Origin: Albidovulum sp.
GTDB taxonomy: Bacteria; Pseudomonadota; Alphaproteobacteria; Rhodobacterales; Rhodobacteraceae
DNA length: 37,139 nt
Direction: 5' to 3'
Assembly (NCBI RefSeq): GCF_008933605.1
Contig: NZ_WBUS01000016.1
Coordinates: 1-37,139, forward strand
Positions 18,055-31,221 of the stretch are shown here, piece after piece. Under the pieces are notes generated by a model. That model made no database searches. It was not told the DNA's origin and worked only from the letters and a program-made list of their open reading frames with translations. The position numbers and the translations under genes are program-made. Position 1 is the first letter of the stretch, and every line of letters starts with the position of its first letter.

Positions 18055-18944
18055 CCGACGCCACCCTTGCCGCCGCGCCCAGCGCCGAGTCGCTCTTCCG
18101 GCGCAACCTGCGCGACTTCCGCCGCAACCGGCTGGCCATGGCGTCGGTCGCGGTGATCCTGATCTTCGTCCTGATGGCCGTGGCCGCGCCGCTGATCGCG
18201 CCGCAGGACCCGAACGAGACCGACCTCTTCCGCCGGCTGCAACCGCCGGGCTGGGCCGAGGGTGGCGACTGGGCCTTCCCGCTCGGCTGCGACGCGCTTG
18301 GCCGCGACATCCTCTCGCGCATCATCTACGGCGCCCGGATCTCCATCTTCATCGGCGCGGCCGTCATCTTTCTGGCGACCGGTGTCGGCATCCTTGCCGG
18401 ACTCGCGGCGGGCTACTTCCGCGGCTGGGTGGACGTGGTCATCAGCCGGGTCGTGGATATCCTCCTCGGCTTTCCCTATCTCATCTTCGCCATCGGCCTG
18501 ATGGCGATGATGGGGCCGGGACTTCTCAACATCGTCCTTGCGCTCGCCTACAAGGAGTGGGTCATCCCCTGCCGCGTGGTGCGTGGCGAGACCCTTGCCG
18601 TCCGGGAACTCGAATATGTGGAGGCGGCCCGGGCGCTCGGCGCAGGTCCCCGCCACATCATGTGGCGCGAGATCCTGCCGAATATCCTTTCCCCTGTCAT
18701 CGTGGTTTCCACCATCCGCATGGCGCATGTGATCATTCTCGAGGCGAGCCTATCGTTCCTCGGGCTCGGTGTGCAGCCGCCCACCGCGAGCTGGGGCAGC
18801 ATGGTCTCGGACGGTCGCGCCTTCATCCTGGAGGCCTGGTGGGTCTCGACCTTCCCGGGGCTGGCCATCCTTCTCCTCGTGCTGGCGATCAACGTCGCGA
18901 GTCAGGCCCTGCGCGATGCCTTCGACCCGAGGTTCAGCGAATGA
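18051..18944 (+). CDS. ABC transporter permease, DppC/OppC type
   Basis: A 297-residue permease. The N-terminal OppC_N segment is FRRNLRDFRRNRLAMASVAVILIF, then HPLGCDALGRD-like sequence (FPLGCDALGRDILSRIIYGARIS), and the EAA loop is VEAARALGAGPRHIMWREILPNI. The GTG start overlaps the DppB-type gene by 4 nt, and its stop overlaps the next gene by 4 nt (ATGA). It forms the membrane heterodimer with the upstream permease. Confidence 0.93.
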   Translation: MTDATLAAAPSAESLFRRNLRDFRRNRLAMASVAVILIFVLMAVAAPLIAPQDPNETDLFRRLQPPGWAEGGDWAFPLGCDALGRDILSRIIYGARISIFIGAAVIFLATGVGILAGLAAGYFRGWVDVVISRVVDILLGFPYLIFAIGLMAMMGPGLLNIVLALAYKEWVIPCRVVRGETLAVRELEYVEAARALGAGPRHIMWREILPNILSPVIVVSTIRMAHVIILEASLSFLGLGVQPPTASWGSMVSDGRAFILEAWWVSTFPGLAILLLVLAINVASQALRDAFDPRFSE

Positions 18945-19930
18945 CCGTCCTTCTGGAAGTCACCAGCCTGCGCACCGAATTCGCCACCCGTGCGGGCCTC
19001 GTGCGTGCGGTCGACGGGGTCTCGCTGCAGGTCAGGCGCGGCGAATGCCTGGGCGTGGTGGGAGAAAGCGGCTCCGGCAAGTCCGTGACCTTCACAAGCG
19101 TCATGGGCCTCGTGCGGTCGCCGGGAAAGGTGGCTGCGGGCACGATATTCTTCGACGGCCGCGACCTCTGCCAGCTTTCGTCCGAGGAGATGCGCGCGAT
19201 CCGCGGGCGCGATATCGCCATGACCATGCAGGATGCACTCACCGCGCTCAATCCGGCACTGACGGTCGGCGAGCAGATGGCCGAGGTCATGGTGGCGCAT
19301 GACGAGACGCTACCCGCCGGCCGCGCCGCCCGCCGATCCGCGATCCGCGAACGTTCGGTCGAGATGCTCGGACTCGTCGGCATCCCGTCGCCCGAGACGC
19401 GGCTCAGGCAGTATCCGCACGAGTTTTCCGGCGGCATGCGCCAGCGCATCATGATCGCCATCGCGCTCACCTGCCGGCCGAAGCTACTGATCGCGGACGA
19501 ACCGACGACAGCCCTCGACGTGACGATTCAGGCGCAGGTTCTGGAACTGATCACCGACATCCGGGCGCGGCTCGGGATGGCGGTCGTGCTCATCACCCAC
19601 GACCTCGGGGTCGTCGCCGAACATTGTGACCGGGTGATGGTGATGTATGCCGGGCAGGTGGTGGAGGAAGGGCCTACCGCGGCGGTCATCGAGCGGCCAC
19701 GCCACCCCTATACCCGGGGCCTCCTGGCCTCGATTCCCCGGCCGGCACTCAGGGGCCAGCGGATCGAGCCGATCATGGGGCAGGTGCCCGATCTCGTCGG
19801 CTTGCCGCCGCAATGCCGGTTCCACTCCCGCTGCCCGATGGCACGTCCCGAATGCCTCGTGGCGGTGCCGATGCTTCCAGCCGGGCCGGGGCGCCAGGCG
19901 CGTTGCCTTCGGTTGGAGGACCTCGCATGA
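18941..19930 (+). CDS. ABC transporter ATP-binding protein, DppD/OppD type
   Basis: A 329-residue ATPase. Walker A is GESGSGKS, the signature [15 protein letters not shown], and Walker [14 protein letters not shown], with switch His in [11 protein letters not shown]. The C-terminal oligopeptide-transporter tail ends in [14 protein letters not shown], whose cysteines bind an iron-sulfur cluster in some DppD homologues. The start ATG overlaps the previous stop by 4 nt, and its own stop overlaps the next gene by 4 nt. The long frame upstream to 18557 lies within the permease gene and is discarded. Confidence 0.93.
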   Translation: MTVLLEVTSLRTEFATRAGLVRAVDGVSLQVRRGECLGVVGESGSGKSVTFTSVMGLVRSPGKVAAGTIFFDGRDLCQLSSEEMRAIRGRDIAMTMQDALTALNPALTVGEQMAEVMVAHDETLPAGRAARRSAIRERSVEMLGLVGIPSPETRLRQYPHEFSGGMRQRIMIAIALTCRPKLLIADEPTTALDVTIQAQVLELITDIRARLGMAVVLITHDLGVVAEHCDRVMVMYAGQVVEEGPTAAVIERPRHPYTRGLLASIPRPALRGQRIEPIMGQVPDLVGLPPQCRFHSRCPMARPECLVAVPMLPAGPGRQARCLRLEDLA

Positions 19931-20931
19931 GCCTGCTTGAGGTCACCGACCTGTCGAAGCACTACGCCGGCCGGCCGTCTCTCGGGGATCGTCTGTCCGG
20001 CAAGCGGCGCACGTTGGTGCGGGCGGTCAACGGCGTATCTCTTGCCGTCGAACGTGGCGAGATCCTCGGCCTCATCGGCGAGTCGGGTTGCGGCAAGTCC
20101 ACGCTCGGCCGCGCGATCCTGCGCCTGCATGAACCGACGGACGGACGGGTTGTGTTCGACGGCACCGACGTGACCGCTCTTCCGGCGCCGGAGTTGAAGG
20201 CAATGCGCCGGCGGATGCAGATCATCTTCCAGGATCCCTACGCGAGCCTCAATCCGCGCCGGACCGTGGCCGAGATCGTCGGCCTACCGCTGGCGCTGCA
20301 CGGCCTCGCCTCGCGCGAGGAGGCGCGCGCCGTCACCGCGCGCGTGCTGGAACGCGTGGGTCTGCGCGCGGCCCAGCTTGACCGCTACCCGCACCAGTTC
20401 TCCGGCGGCCAGCGCCAGCGCATCGGGATCGCCCGTGCATTGGTCTCGAATCCGGAATTCATCGTCTGCGATGAACCCGTCTCGGCGCTCGATGTCTCGA
20501 TCCAGGCGCAGATCATCGCGCTACTGCTGGAGCTGAAGCGCGATCTCGGCCTGACCTACCTGTTCATCAGCCACGACATCTCGGTCATCGGCTACCTCTC
20601 CGATCGGGTTGCCGTGATGTATCTCGGTGAGATCGTGGAGACCGGCCCGGTAGCGGCGGTGCTGGACAATCCGCGCCATCCCTACACCCAGAGCCTTTTG
20701 TCGGCGGTGCCGGAGATCGGCACAAAACGGGCGCGAGGGCGGGTGCGCCTGCAGGGCGATCTGCCGTCGCCGCTGAACCCGCCGCCGGGCTGCAAGTTCC
20801 ACACCCGCTGTCCATTGGCGGTCGCGGCCTGCCGAACGCTCGCACCCGAGACCCGCACCGTGGGCCCGGGCCATTCGGCTGCCTGTCATCGGCTGGACGA
20901 GGGGCTGAGCCTTCTGGAGGGGGCGCGGTGA
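19927..20931 (+). CDS. ABC transporter ATP-binding protein, DppF/OppF type
   Basis: A 334-residue ATPase, partner of the DppD-type subunit. Walker A is GESGCGKS, the signature [15 protein letters not shown] and Walker [14 protein letters not shown], and the tail [14 protein letters not shown] has the four-cysteine pattern. The start at 19927 ([15 protein letters not shown]) overlaps the previous stop by 4 nt. It ends overlapping the C45 hydrolase gene (GTGA), so the hydrolase is translated with the importer. Confidence 0.93.
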   Translation: MSLLEVTDLSKHYAGRPSLGDRLSGKRRTLVRAVNGVSLAVERGEILGLIGESGCGKSTLGRAILRLHEPTDGRVVFDGTDVTALPAPELKAMRRRMQIIFQDPYASLNPRRTVAEIVGLPLALHGLASREEARAVTARVLERVGLRAAQLDRYPHQFSGGQRQRIGIARALVSNPEFIVCDEPVSALDVSIQAQIIALLLELKRDLGLTYLFISHDISVIGYLSDRVAVMYLGEIVETGPVAAVLDNPRHPYTQSLLSAVPEIGTKRARGRVRLQGDLPSPLNPPPGCKFHTRCPLAVAACRTLAPETRTVGPGHSAACHRLDEGLSLLEGAR

Positions 20932-21977
20932 TCGAGGTTTCCGCCACCGGCTCGACCTATGTGCGGGGGCGGGCGCAGGCGGGCGCGGCGACTGCCGCGG
21001 CCATCCGCCGCGCCACCGTCGAGCGCGTGGAACGTGCCCGGGCCGAAGGGCTGATCGACTCGGAAGCCGATTCCTACCTGATGGCGCAGCGTCGCTTTCA
21101 CGAGACCCATGACCCCGAAGGTCTTTCCGAACTCCTGGGCGTGGCTGAAGCATTTGGTCTGCCGGAAGCGGACCTTTTTGCCCATCTGCACCTAGGGACC
21201 CTGCGCGACATGAGGGGCGGCGCTGCCCTGATCGAGGGCTGCAGCGCCTGGGCGGTGGGGCAGGGACCGGACGGCCCGCTCGTCGTGAAGAACCGCGATT
21301 ATTCGGGTCAGCACCTCGGCATCCAGTGCATTCTGCGCCACTCCGGCCCCGATATCTCGACGGGCCAGGTTCTCAGCCTCGGGAGCCTCGGGAGCCTCGC
21401 GGCGTGGTCGTCCGGGATCAACGCGGCGGGCCTCGCCGTCGCCGACACGCAGGTTTCCGTCAATCGTCACCGCGTCGGCTGGTTGCGCTACTTCCTGCTG
21501 CCCCGCCTTCTCGCCCGAGCGACCTCGGTCGGCGAGGCGCTGGCGCTGGTCCGCAGCCTGCCGCATGCCGGCGGCGGAACCCTCGTCATGGCCGACCGCA
21601 GCGGCGCGACGGCCGCGGTGGAACTATCCGCGACCGGCCCGGTCGTCGCGGAAGGCGGTGCGCAATGGCGGACCAATCACTACACCGCCCCCGGCGTGGC
21701 AGGGGAAACGCTTGGCGCCGACGGCGACCGCATCGCGGGCAATTCCCACGCTCGTTTCGATTACCTGTCGCGGATCCTGCCCGGCCAGACGTGGACGGTC
21801 GCGGCGGCAAGGGGCCTGATGGCCACGCATTCCGTCCCGCTCTGTCAGCATGCCGCATCCGAAGCGGACGCCGAAACCATTTCCTCGGTTGTCTATTCGT
21901 GTAGGCTGGGCGCGATGGAGATCGCGGAGGGCACCCCCTGCCTCGGCCGCTGGCAGGCAATCGCGCCCTGCCGCTGA
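20928..21977 (+). CDS. C45-type autoproteolytic acyltransferase/hydrolase (Ntn fold)
   Basis: A 349-residue protein of the acyl-CoA:6-aminopenicillanate acyltransferase (peptidase C45) family. The expected nucleophile is Cys105 in IEGCSAWAV, preceded by Gly104. Family members cut themselves at this Gly-Cys bond, releasing a prosegment of about 100 residues, so the length before Cys105 fits. The KNRDY segment after it is typical of the Ntn core. No signal peptide is seen, so it acts in the cytoplasm on amide substrates. It overlaps the ATPase gene by 4 nt, which suggests it processes what the ABC importer brings in. The exact amide cleaved is unknown. Confidence 0.85.
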   Translation: MIEVSATGSTYVRGRAQAGAATAAAIRRATVERVERARAEGLIDSEADSYLMAQRRFHETHDPEGLSELLGVAEAFGLPEADLFAHLHLGTLRDMRGGAALIEGCSAWAVGQGPDGPLVVKNRDYSGQHLGIQCILRHSGPDISTGQVLSLGSLGSLAAWSSGINAAGLAVADTQVSVNRHRVGWLRYFLLPRLLARATSVGEALALVRSLPHAGGGTLVMADRSGATAAVELSATGPVVAEGGAQWRTNHYTAPGVAGETLGADGDRIAGNSHARFDYLSRILPGQTWTVAAARGLMATHSVPLCQHAASEADAETISSVVYSCRLGAMEIAEGTPCLGRWQAIAPCR

Positions 21978-22001
21978 GAGCCGGGACCCACGAAAGGCGG
22001 C

Positions 22002-22979
<978 letters not shown>

Positions 22980-23007
22980 CAGGCGGTCGCGTGGTTCCCA
23001 CTCATGG

Positions 23008-23022
23008 GCGCGGATTCCGCGC
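23008..23022. promoter_or_regulatory. Dyad, candidate activator-binding site
   Basis: GCGCGGA-T-TCCGCGC, a 7-bp perfect dyad 51 bp upstream of the -24 element at 23074. It is at a workable distance for an enhancer-type site, but no equivalent was found ahead of the other -24/-12 promoter. Confidence 0.35.
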
Positions 23023-23024
23023 AT

Positions 23025-23040
23025 GGGGCAAGCTTGCCCC
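23025..23040. promoter_or_regulatory. 16-bp perfect palindrome between the activator gene and the AtuA-like gene
   Basis: GGGGCAAGCTTGCCCC, fully self-complementary, 45 bp after the activator stop and 33 bp before the -24 element. It could be a second activator site or a hairpin ending the upstream transcript. Confidence 0.4.
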
Positions 23041-23071
23041 CGGACGGGCGGCACCTGCCTGCGCCGCCATT

Positions 23072-23097
23072 CTGGCACGGTTTGCGCATAAGAAAAG
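23072..23097 (+). promoter_or_regulatory. Sigma-54 (-24/-12) promoter of the AtuA-like/DUF4387 pair
   Basis: TGGCACG at 23073-23079 (GG at 23074-23075) and GCGCAT with GC at 23086-23087, spacing GG-N10-GC. The sequence and the following AT[A/G]AGAAA match the promoter at 15391. The start site would be near 23099, about 28 bp before the gene. Confidence 0.87.
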
Positions 23098-23126
23098 GGC
23101 AGCCACGCCCCGCGCGAGAGGAAGAC

Positions 23127-24485
23127 ATGCCATCCATCCGGATCATCTGCCCGAACGGCCACCTGGGCTTCGCGCCCCTCAAGACCGAAAGCTTCCGCCT
23201 CGCGGTGGAAACCCGCCCCGACTTCATCGCCGCCGACTCCGGCAGCGACGACATCGGCCCCGTGCCGCTCGGCAATGACAGCTGTGCAAGCCCGCGCGCC
23301 TGGCAGGAGCATGACCTCGAGGAAATGCTGCTCGCCGCGCGCCGCATCGGCGTTCCCATGCTGATCGGCTCGGCCGGCGACACCGGCACGAACAGCCGCG
23401 TCGACATGTATGTGCAGATCATCCGCGACATCGCCGCAAAGCACAGTCTGGCACCCTTCAAGCTCGGCTGGTTCTATTCGGAGGTGGACCGGGAGCTGAT
23501 CCGCGCGAAGATCCGCGGCGGATCGCCGGTCCGCGGTCTCGACGCGCGCGAGGACCTGAACGAGACGGAACTGGACGCCACCGCTCGGGTGGTCGCCATG
23601 GCGGGGGTGCATCCCTTCGTCAGGTTGCTGGAGGAGGGCTGCGACGTCATCATCGGCGGCCGCTCGTCCGACAGCGCGATCTTCGCGGCCTGCGCGCTGC
23701 ACAAGGGGTTCCCCGAGGCCCAGAGCTACTACCTCGGCAAAGTCCTGGAATGTGCCTCGTTCTGCGCCGAACCCTATGGCGCCAAGGAAACCGTGATGGG
23801 CGAGATCACGCCCGACGCGGTCGAGGTCACGGCGATGGCGCCCTGGCAGCGCTGCACCGTCGCCTCCGTTGCGGGCCATGCAATGTACGAACGCTCCAAT
23901 CCATTCCACGAATTCGTGGCCGGCGGGATGCTCGACATGACCCACTGTCATTACGAACAGGTCAGCGAGAAGACGACCCGCGTGACCGGAATGGAGTTCG
24001 TCCCGGCCGCGGAGTTCCGGGTGAAGCTGGAAGGATCGGGCAAGGTCGGCGAGCGGTTCGTCGGCATGGCCGGCATCCGCGACCCCTACACGATCGCCAA
24101 TGTCGATGCGGTGATCGACTGGGCCCGCAGGCAGACCGAGGAGCGCTTCGGCCCCGACGGCTGGGAACTGCATTACAGCGTCTTCGGGCGCAACGGCGTG
24201 ATGGGCGACATGGAGCCGCTGAAGGACAGGCCGGGCCATGAGCTTTGCGTCGTGGTGCAGGGCGTGGCGCCGACGCGCGAGATGGCCGAGGAGGTCACGA
24301 TGACCGGGACGCGTCAGATGTTCTACGCGCGACTGCCCGACGTGAAGGGCACCGCCGGCGGCGTCTCCTTCGTGCTCGACGAGGTGATGCAGGCGAGCCC
24401 CGCCTATCGCTGGACGCTCAATCACACCATGGCCGTCAGCGACCCGCTGGAGCTTTTCCCCACCCACACTGCCGTTGTCGGCTGA
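23127..24485 (+). CDS. AtuA-like protein (DUF1446 family)
   Basis: A 452-residue protein. MPSIRIICPNGHLGFAPL, the glycine-rich LIGSAGDTGTNSRVDMY, and the GCDVIIGGRSSDSAIFAA segment match the DUF1446/AtuA family, named from acyclic terpene utilisation in pseudomonads. Its biochemistry is not established. The frame is open to 23004, but that part overlaps the -24/-12 promoter. The ATG at 23127 with a GAGGAAG site is correct. It is followed after 9 bp by a DUF4387 gene; these two families are habitual neighbours or fused. Expression should depend on sigma-54. Confidence 0.85.
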   Translation: MPSIRIICPNGHLGFAPLKTESFRLAVETRPDFIAADSGSDDIGPVPLGNDSCASPRAWQEHDLEEMLLAARRIGVPMLIGSAGDTGTNSRVDMYVQIIRDIAAKHSLAPFKLGWFYSEVDRELIRAKIRGGSPVRGLDAREDLNETELDATARVVAMAGVHPFVRLLEEGCDVIIGGRSSDSAIFAACALHKGFPEAQSYYLGKVLECASFCAEPYGAKETVMGEITPDAVEVTAMAPWQRCTVASVAGHAMYERSNPFHEFVAGGMLDMTHCHYEQVSEKTTRVTGMEFVPAAEFRVKLEGSGKVGERFVGMAGIRDPYTIANVDAVIDWARRQTEERFGPDGWELHYSVFGRNGVMGDMEPLKDRPGHELCVVVQGVAPTREMAEEVTMTGTRQMFYARLPDVKGTAGGVSFVLDEVMQASPAYRWTLNHTMAVSDPLELFPTHTAVVG

Positions 24486-24494
24486 GGCGCCCCC

Positions 24495-24824
24495 ATGAAC
24501 ACCCGCAAGAAACTCTCGGACCTCGCCAAGACGATCCGTTCGAAGAATGCCGGCACGGACAAGATCACCTTCGACATCATCTTCCGTGAGCGCGAGACCT
24601 ACGAGATGGTGAAGCGCTCCGGCGTGCTGACCCGCGACAGTGTCTGCCGTGTCCTGAACGTGGACCCCGCACGGCTGACCGACTTCGTCGAGTATGACCC
24701 GGCCTACGCGATCAAGTTCACCATCCTGCGCGAGCGCCCGTCGGGAAGCGCCGGCGACGGGGACATCTTCGGCGCGCAGCAGTATGCGCCGTTCCTTGAT
24801 GTCGAGGTGGACATCTCCTCGTGA
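24495..24824 (+). CDS. DUF4387 domain protein
   Basis: A 109-residue protein. MNTRKKLSDLAKTIRSKNAGTDKITFDIIF and the later DPAYAIKFTILR are characteristic of DUF4387, a small cytoplasmic family almost always linked to AtuA-like proteins. The function is unknown, but the constant pairing implies a two-component enzyme or carrier. It is separated from the AtuA-like gene by 9 bp and followed by a strong terminator shared with katG. Confidence 0.85.
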   Translation: MNTRKKLSDLAKTIRSKNAGTDKITFDIIFRERETYEMVKRSGVLTRDSVCRVLNVDPARLTDFVEYDPAYAIKFTILRERPSGSAGDGDIFGAQQYAPFLDVEVDISS

Positions 24825-24877
24825 CGCCGCGCACCGGCCGCAGGGGCGGAGGTCGCATTTGATACCCGTAAGACGGT

Positions 24878-24910
24878 CAGGGCCGCCAGATGGCGGCCCT
24901 GAAACCTTTT
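24878..24910. terminator. Bidirectional-capable terminator between DUF4387 gene and katG
   Basis: A perfect 10-bp stem, CAGGGCCGCC/GGCGGCCCTG with loop AGAT at 24888-24891, followed by AAACCTTTT. It lies between convergent genes. The T-rich end favours plus-strand termination. Confidence 0.82.
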
Positions 24911-24927
24911 CGCGCTCGCGAAGCCGA

Positions 24928-28152
<3,225 letters not shown>

Positions 28153-28164
28153 ACCGCTTGCGGC

Positions 28165-28194
28165 GACGCCGGGACGGAAGGCCGTCCCGGCGTC
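28165..28194. terminator. Stem-loop between convergent oxyR and atf
   Basis: A perfect 12-bp inverted repeat, GACGCCGGGACG with a 6-nt loop and CGTCCCGGCGTC. It stands between the ends of oxyR (28152) and the aminotransferase gene (28214). There is no T-run on either side; the stem is strong enough for a bidirectional end signal. Confidence 0.65.
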
Positions 28195-28213
28195 GAGTCC
28201 GCGGCCCGTGCCG

Positions 28214-29587
28214 TCACCCCAGAACGGTGCGCACCGCCTTGCGGGCGGCTGCGACGACGGTATCCGCCTCGGCCGGCGTCAGGCAGAGCGGCGGTGCGAA
28301 GCCGAGGATGTCGCCCTGCGGCATCGCGCGCCCGATCACGCCCTCTTCAAGAAGCGCCGCCGCAACGGCCGGGCCGACCTTGCGCGCGGGGTCGAAGAAG
28401 CGGCGGTCGTCGCGATCCTCGACGAACTCAACCGCCGCCATCAGCCCGTCGCCCCTCACCTCGCCGACATGGGCATGGCCGGCAAGGGCATCGGCGAGGG
28501 TGGCGCGGAAATAGGCCCCGGTCTCGCCGGCGTTGCGCACGAGGTCCATCTCGTCGATCAGCCTCAGGTTTGCCACCCCGGCGGCGGCGCAGACGGGATG
28601 GGCCGAATAGGTCCAGCCGTGGCCGATGGGTCCGAGCTGGTCGGAGCCCTGCACCAGCACCTCCCACATGCGGTCCGAGACGATCGAGCCGGACAGCGGC
28701 GCATAGGCCGAGGTCAGACCCTTGGCGATGGTGATGAGATCGGGCTCCATACCGTAATGGACCGAGCCGAACATCGTGCCGAGACGCCCGAAGCCCGTCA
28801 CGACCTCGTCGGCCACCAGAAGGATGTCGTATTTCTTCAGCACCGCCTGGATCGCCGCCCAGTAGCCTTTCGGCGGGGGCACGATGCCGCCGGTGCCCAG
28901 GATCGGCTCGCCGATGAAGGCGGCGACGGTGTCCGGCCCCTCGGCGAGGATCATCTCCTCGAGCTTCGCCGCGCAGTGGGCGCTGAACTCCTCCTCGGTC
29001 TGGCTGCGATCATCGCGGCGGAAGTAGTAGGGCGCCTCGGTATGCAGGATCGGCGGGCGCGGAAGGTCGAAGGCGTTGTGGAAGAGATGGAGGCCGGTGA
29101 GCGACCCGGTCATCACGCCCGACCCGTGGTAGCCGCGCCAGCGCGAGATGATCTTCTTCTTCTCGGGCCGGCCGAGGATGTTGTTGTAGTACCAGATCAG
29201 CTTGATGTTGGTCTCGTTCGCGTCCGACCCCGAGAGACCGAAATAGACCCGGCTCATGTGGGCGGGGGCGCGCTCGATGATCATGCGCGCGAGCGTGATG
29301 GAGGCCTCCGTGCCGTGGCCGACATAGGCGTGGTAATAGGCGAGCTCCCGCGCCTGTTCCGCAATTGCCTCGGCGATTTCGGTCCGTCCGTAGCCGACGT
29401 TCACGCAGTAAAGGCCCGCGAAGGCATCGAGGCTGCGCCGTCCGTTGGTGTCGACGATGGTGCAGCCCTCGCCTCCGGTGATGACGCGACGGGGCGACTC
29501 GCCGCGCGCATGCATGCCCATGTGGGTCGAGGGATGGAAGAAGTGGTCGCGATCCCAGGCGTTCAGGTCGTTGTTGCGGTCGAGCAT
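28214..29587 (-). CDS. atf: Class III aminotransferase of ectoine catabolism
   Basis: A 457-residue PLP aminotransferase. The PLP lysine is Lys289 in LITIAKGLTSAYAPL, the Asp partner is Asp260 in LLVADEVVTGFGRLG, and GSDANETNIKL is a fold-type I class III feature. In the ectoine clusters of marine Rhodobacterales the last genes of the set, after asnC, are ssd and atf. Here the minus-strand order asnC-ssd-atf is the same. The inferred role is conversion of diaminobutyrate to aspartate semialdehyde. It starts 20 bp after ssd. Taken alone it could be a GABA or beta-alanine aminotransferase; the context makes the ectoine role more likely. Confidence 0.82.
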   Translation of the reverse strand: MLDRNNDLNAWDRDHFFHPSTHMGMHARGESPRRVITGGEGCTIVDTNGRRSLDAFAGLYCVNVGYGRTEIAEAIAEQARELAYYHAYVGHGTEASITLARMIIERAPAHMSRVYFGLSGSDANETNIKLIWYYNNILGRPEKKKIISRWRGYHGSGVMTGSLTGLHLFHNAFDLPRPPILHTEAPYYFRRDDRSQTEEEFSAHCAAKLEEMILAEGPDTVAAFIGEPILGTGGIVPPPKGYWAAIQAVLKKYDILLVADEVVTGFGRLGTMFGSVHYGMEPDLITIAKGLTSAYAPLSGSIVSDRMWEVLVQGSDQLGPIGHGWTYSAHPVCAAAGVANLRLIDEMDLVRNAGETGAYFRATLADALAGHAHVGEVRGDGLMAAVEFVEDRDDRRFFDPARKVGPAVAAALLEEGVIGRAMPQGDILGFAPPLCLTPAEADTVVAAARKAVRTVLG

Positions 29588-29607
29588 GGTCTTTTCCTTT
29601 CCCGCTG

Positions 29608-31101
29608 TCAGGCGGCGGTGTCGATGCAGAGGTATTTCAGTTCGGTGAAGGCTTCCATCCCGTGGCGTGACCCTTCGCGCCCGAGACCCGATTGTTTCCA
29701 GCCGCCGAAGGGAACCGGTCCCCCGGTGATCTTCACCCGGTTGACGGCCACCATGCCGAAGTCGAGCGCGCGCGACAGCCGCAGCGCCCGGGCCCCGTCG
29801 CGGGTGACGACATAGGCGACGAGACCATAATCGGTATCGTTCGCGCGGGCGATCACCTCGGATTCGGTGTCGAACGGAAGGACCGACGCGACCGGGCCGA
29901 AGGTCTCCTCGCGGTGGATCTGCGCGTCGTCGGGGGCGCCTTCGATCAGCGTCGGAAGGTAGGCGAGATGCAGGTCCTGGTGCACGCCGCCACCGGTGAC
30001 GATCCGGCCGCCGCGTGCAACGGCGTCCGTGACCTGTGCCGCCACCTTGGCGACGGCACGGGCGTGCATCAGCGGCCCGACCTCGGTTCCCGGCTCCAGT
30101 CCCGGGCCGACCTTCAGCGCGGCGATACGGTCGGCGAGGCGCCTGGTGAAGGCCGGCAGCAGCGGCCGTTCCACATAGATGCGGTTCGCGGCGAGGCAAT
30201 CCTGGCCGGAGGTGGCGAACTTCGCCGCCATCGCGATCTCCACCGCGCGGTCGAGATCGGCGTCGGCAAAGACGATCAGCGGCGCGTGCCCGCCAAGCTC
30301 CATCACCAGCCGCTTCATCGTCGGCGCGCACAGCGCCGCGATGAGGCGGCCGATTTCGGTCGAGCCGGTAAAGGACATGGCGCGGAGGCGGTCGTCGGCG
30401 CACATGCGGCCGACGATGGCCGCGGCATCGCCAGGCACGATGTTCAGCGCTCCGGGCGGAAGGCCGGCGCGTTCGGCCAGTTCCGCCAGCGCCAGCGCCG
30501 AGAGCGGCGTTTCCGCCGAGGGATGCACGACGCAGGTGCAGCCGGCGGCAAGGGCGGCGGCGACCTTGCGGGTGATCATCGCCGAGGGGAAGTTCCAGGG
30601 CGTCGCCACGCCGACCGGTCCCAACGCCTCGCGCCGGACGATCATCTCGGCATCCCGCAGGTGCGGGGTGACGCCCTCGGCGTTCATCCGGGGCGCCTCG
30701 CCGGCGTACCAGTCGAGAAACTCCGCGGCATAGGCGATCTCGCCGCGCGCCTCGGAGAGGGGCTTGCCCTGTTCCAGCGTCATGATCAGCGCAAGGTCCT
30801 CGGTCGCCGCCAGCATCAGCTCGGCCCAGCGGCGCAGGATACGTGCGCGGTCCTGAGGGAGACGGTCGCGCCAACCCGGGAAGGCCGCCGCCGCGGCGGC
30901 GATGGCCGCATCGGCCCCGCCTTCGCCGAGCGCGGCGACCCGGGCGACCAATGTGCCGCCGGCCGGATCGGTCACCGCGAAATCGGCGGCATCCGGGGCG
31001 GCCGTCCAGCGTCCGCCGATGTAGCCGAGCGTGCGCAGGAGCGCCCGGTCGCGGAGCCGCGACAGAGCAGGGTGGGCGGTCTGGAAGGTCTGGGCATTCA
31101 T
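29608..31101 (-). CDS. ssd: Succinate-semialdehyde dehydrogenase-like aldehyde dehydrogenase
   Basis: A 497-residue aldehyde dehydrogenase of the GabD type. The catalytic cysteine is Cys302 in SGQDCLAANR, the general base Glu268 in VMELGGHAP, and the oxyanion Asn170 in TPWNFP. The cofactor site reads VVHPSAETPLSALALAELA, with His193 where a lysine is usual (KPA/KPS). EETFGPVASVL is intact. In the ectoine pathway such an enzyme oxidises aspartate semialdehyde to aspartate. The start at 31101 (MNAQTFQ) is preferred over frame extension to 31197. It lies 120 bp after asnC, so an internal promoter is possible. Confidence 0.85.
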   Translation of the reverse strand: MNAQTFQTAHPALSRLRDRALLRTLGYIGGRWTAAPDAADFAVTDPAGGTLVARVAALGEGGADAAIAAAAAAFPGWRDRLPQDRARILRRWAELMLAATEDLALIMTLEQGKPLSEARGEIAYAAEFLDWYAGEAPRMNAEGVTPHLRDAEMIVRREALGPVGVATPWNFPSAMITRKVAAALAAGCTCVVHPSAETPLSALALAELAERAGLPPGALNIVPGDAAAIVGRMCADDRLRAMSFTGSTEIGRLIAALCAPTMKRLVMELGGHAPLIVFADADLDRAVEIAMAAKFATSGQDCLAANRIYVERPLLPAFTRRLADRIAALKVGPGLEPGTEVGPLMHARAVAKVAAQVTDAVARGGRIVTGGGVHQDLHLAYLPTLIEGAPDDAQIHREETFGPVASVLPFDTESEVIARANDTDYGLVAYVVTRDGARALRLSRALDFGMVAVNRVKITGGPVPFGGWKQSGLGREGSRHGMEAFTELKYLCIDTAA

Positions 31102-31221
31102 CGCGGGTGCTCCTGTCCGGTTTTGTCCAGGATGGCCGCAATCTTGCAGAGAAGGGGGCCAAATACGCCACCCGGCATGGACCGAAGGCGTGCGCAAGAC
31201 CGGGGGGCGTAGAGACTTTCT

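Noticed and set aside
29692..31212. 506-codon plus-strand frame over ssd
   Set aside because: Antisense to a clear aldehyde dehydrogenase; composition is typical of a mirror frame.
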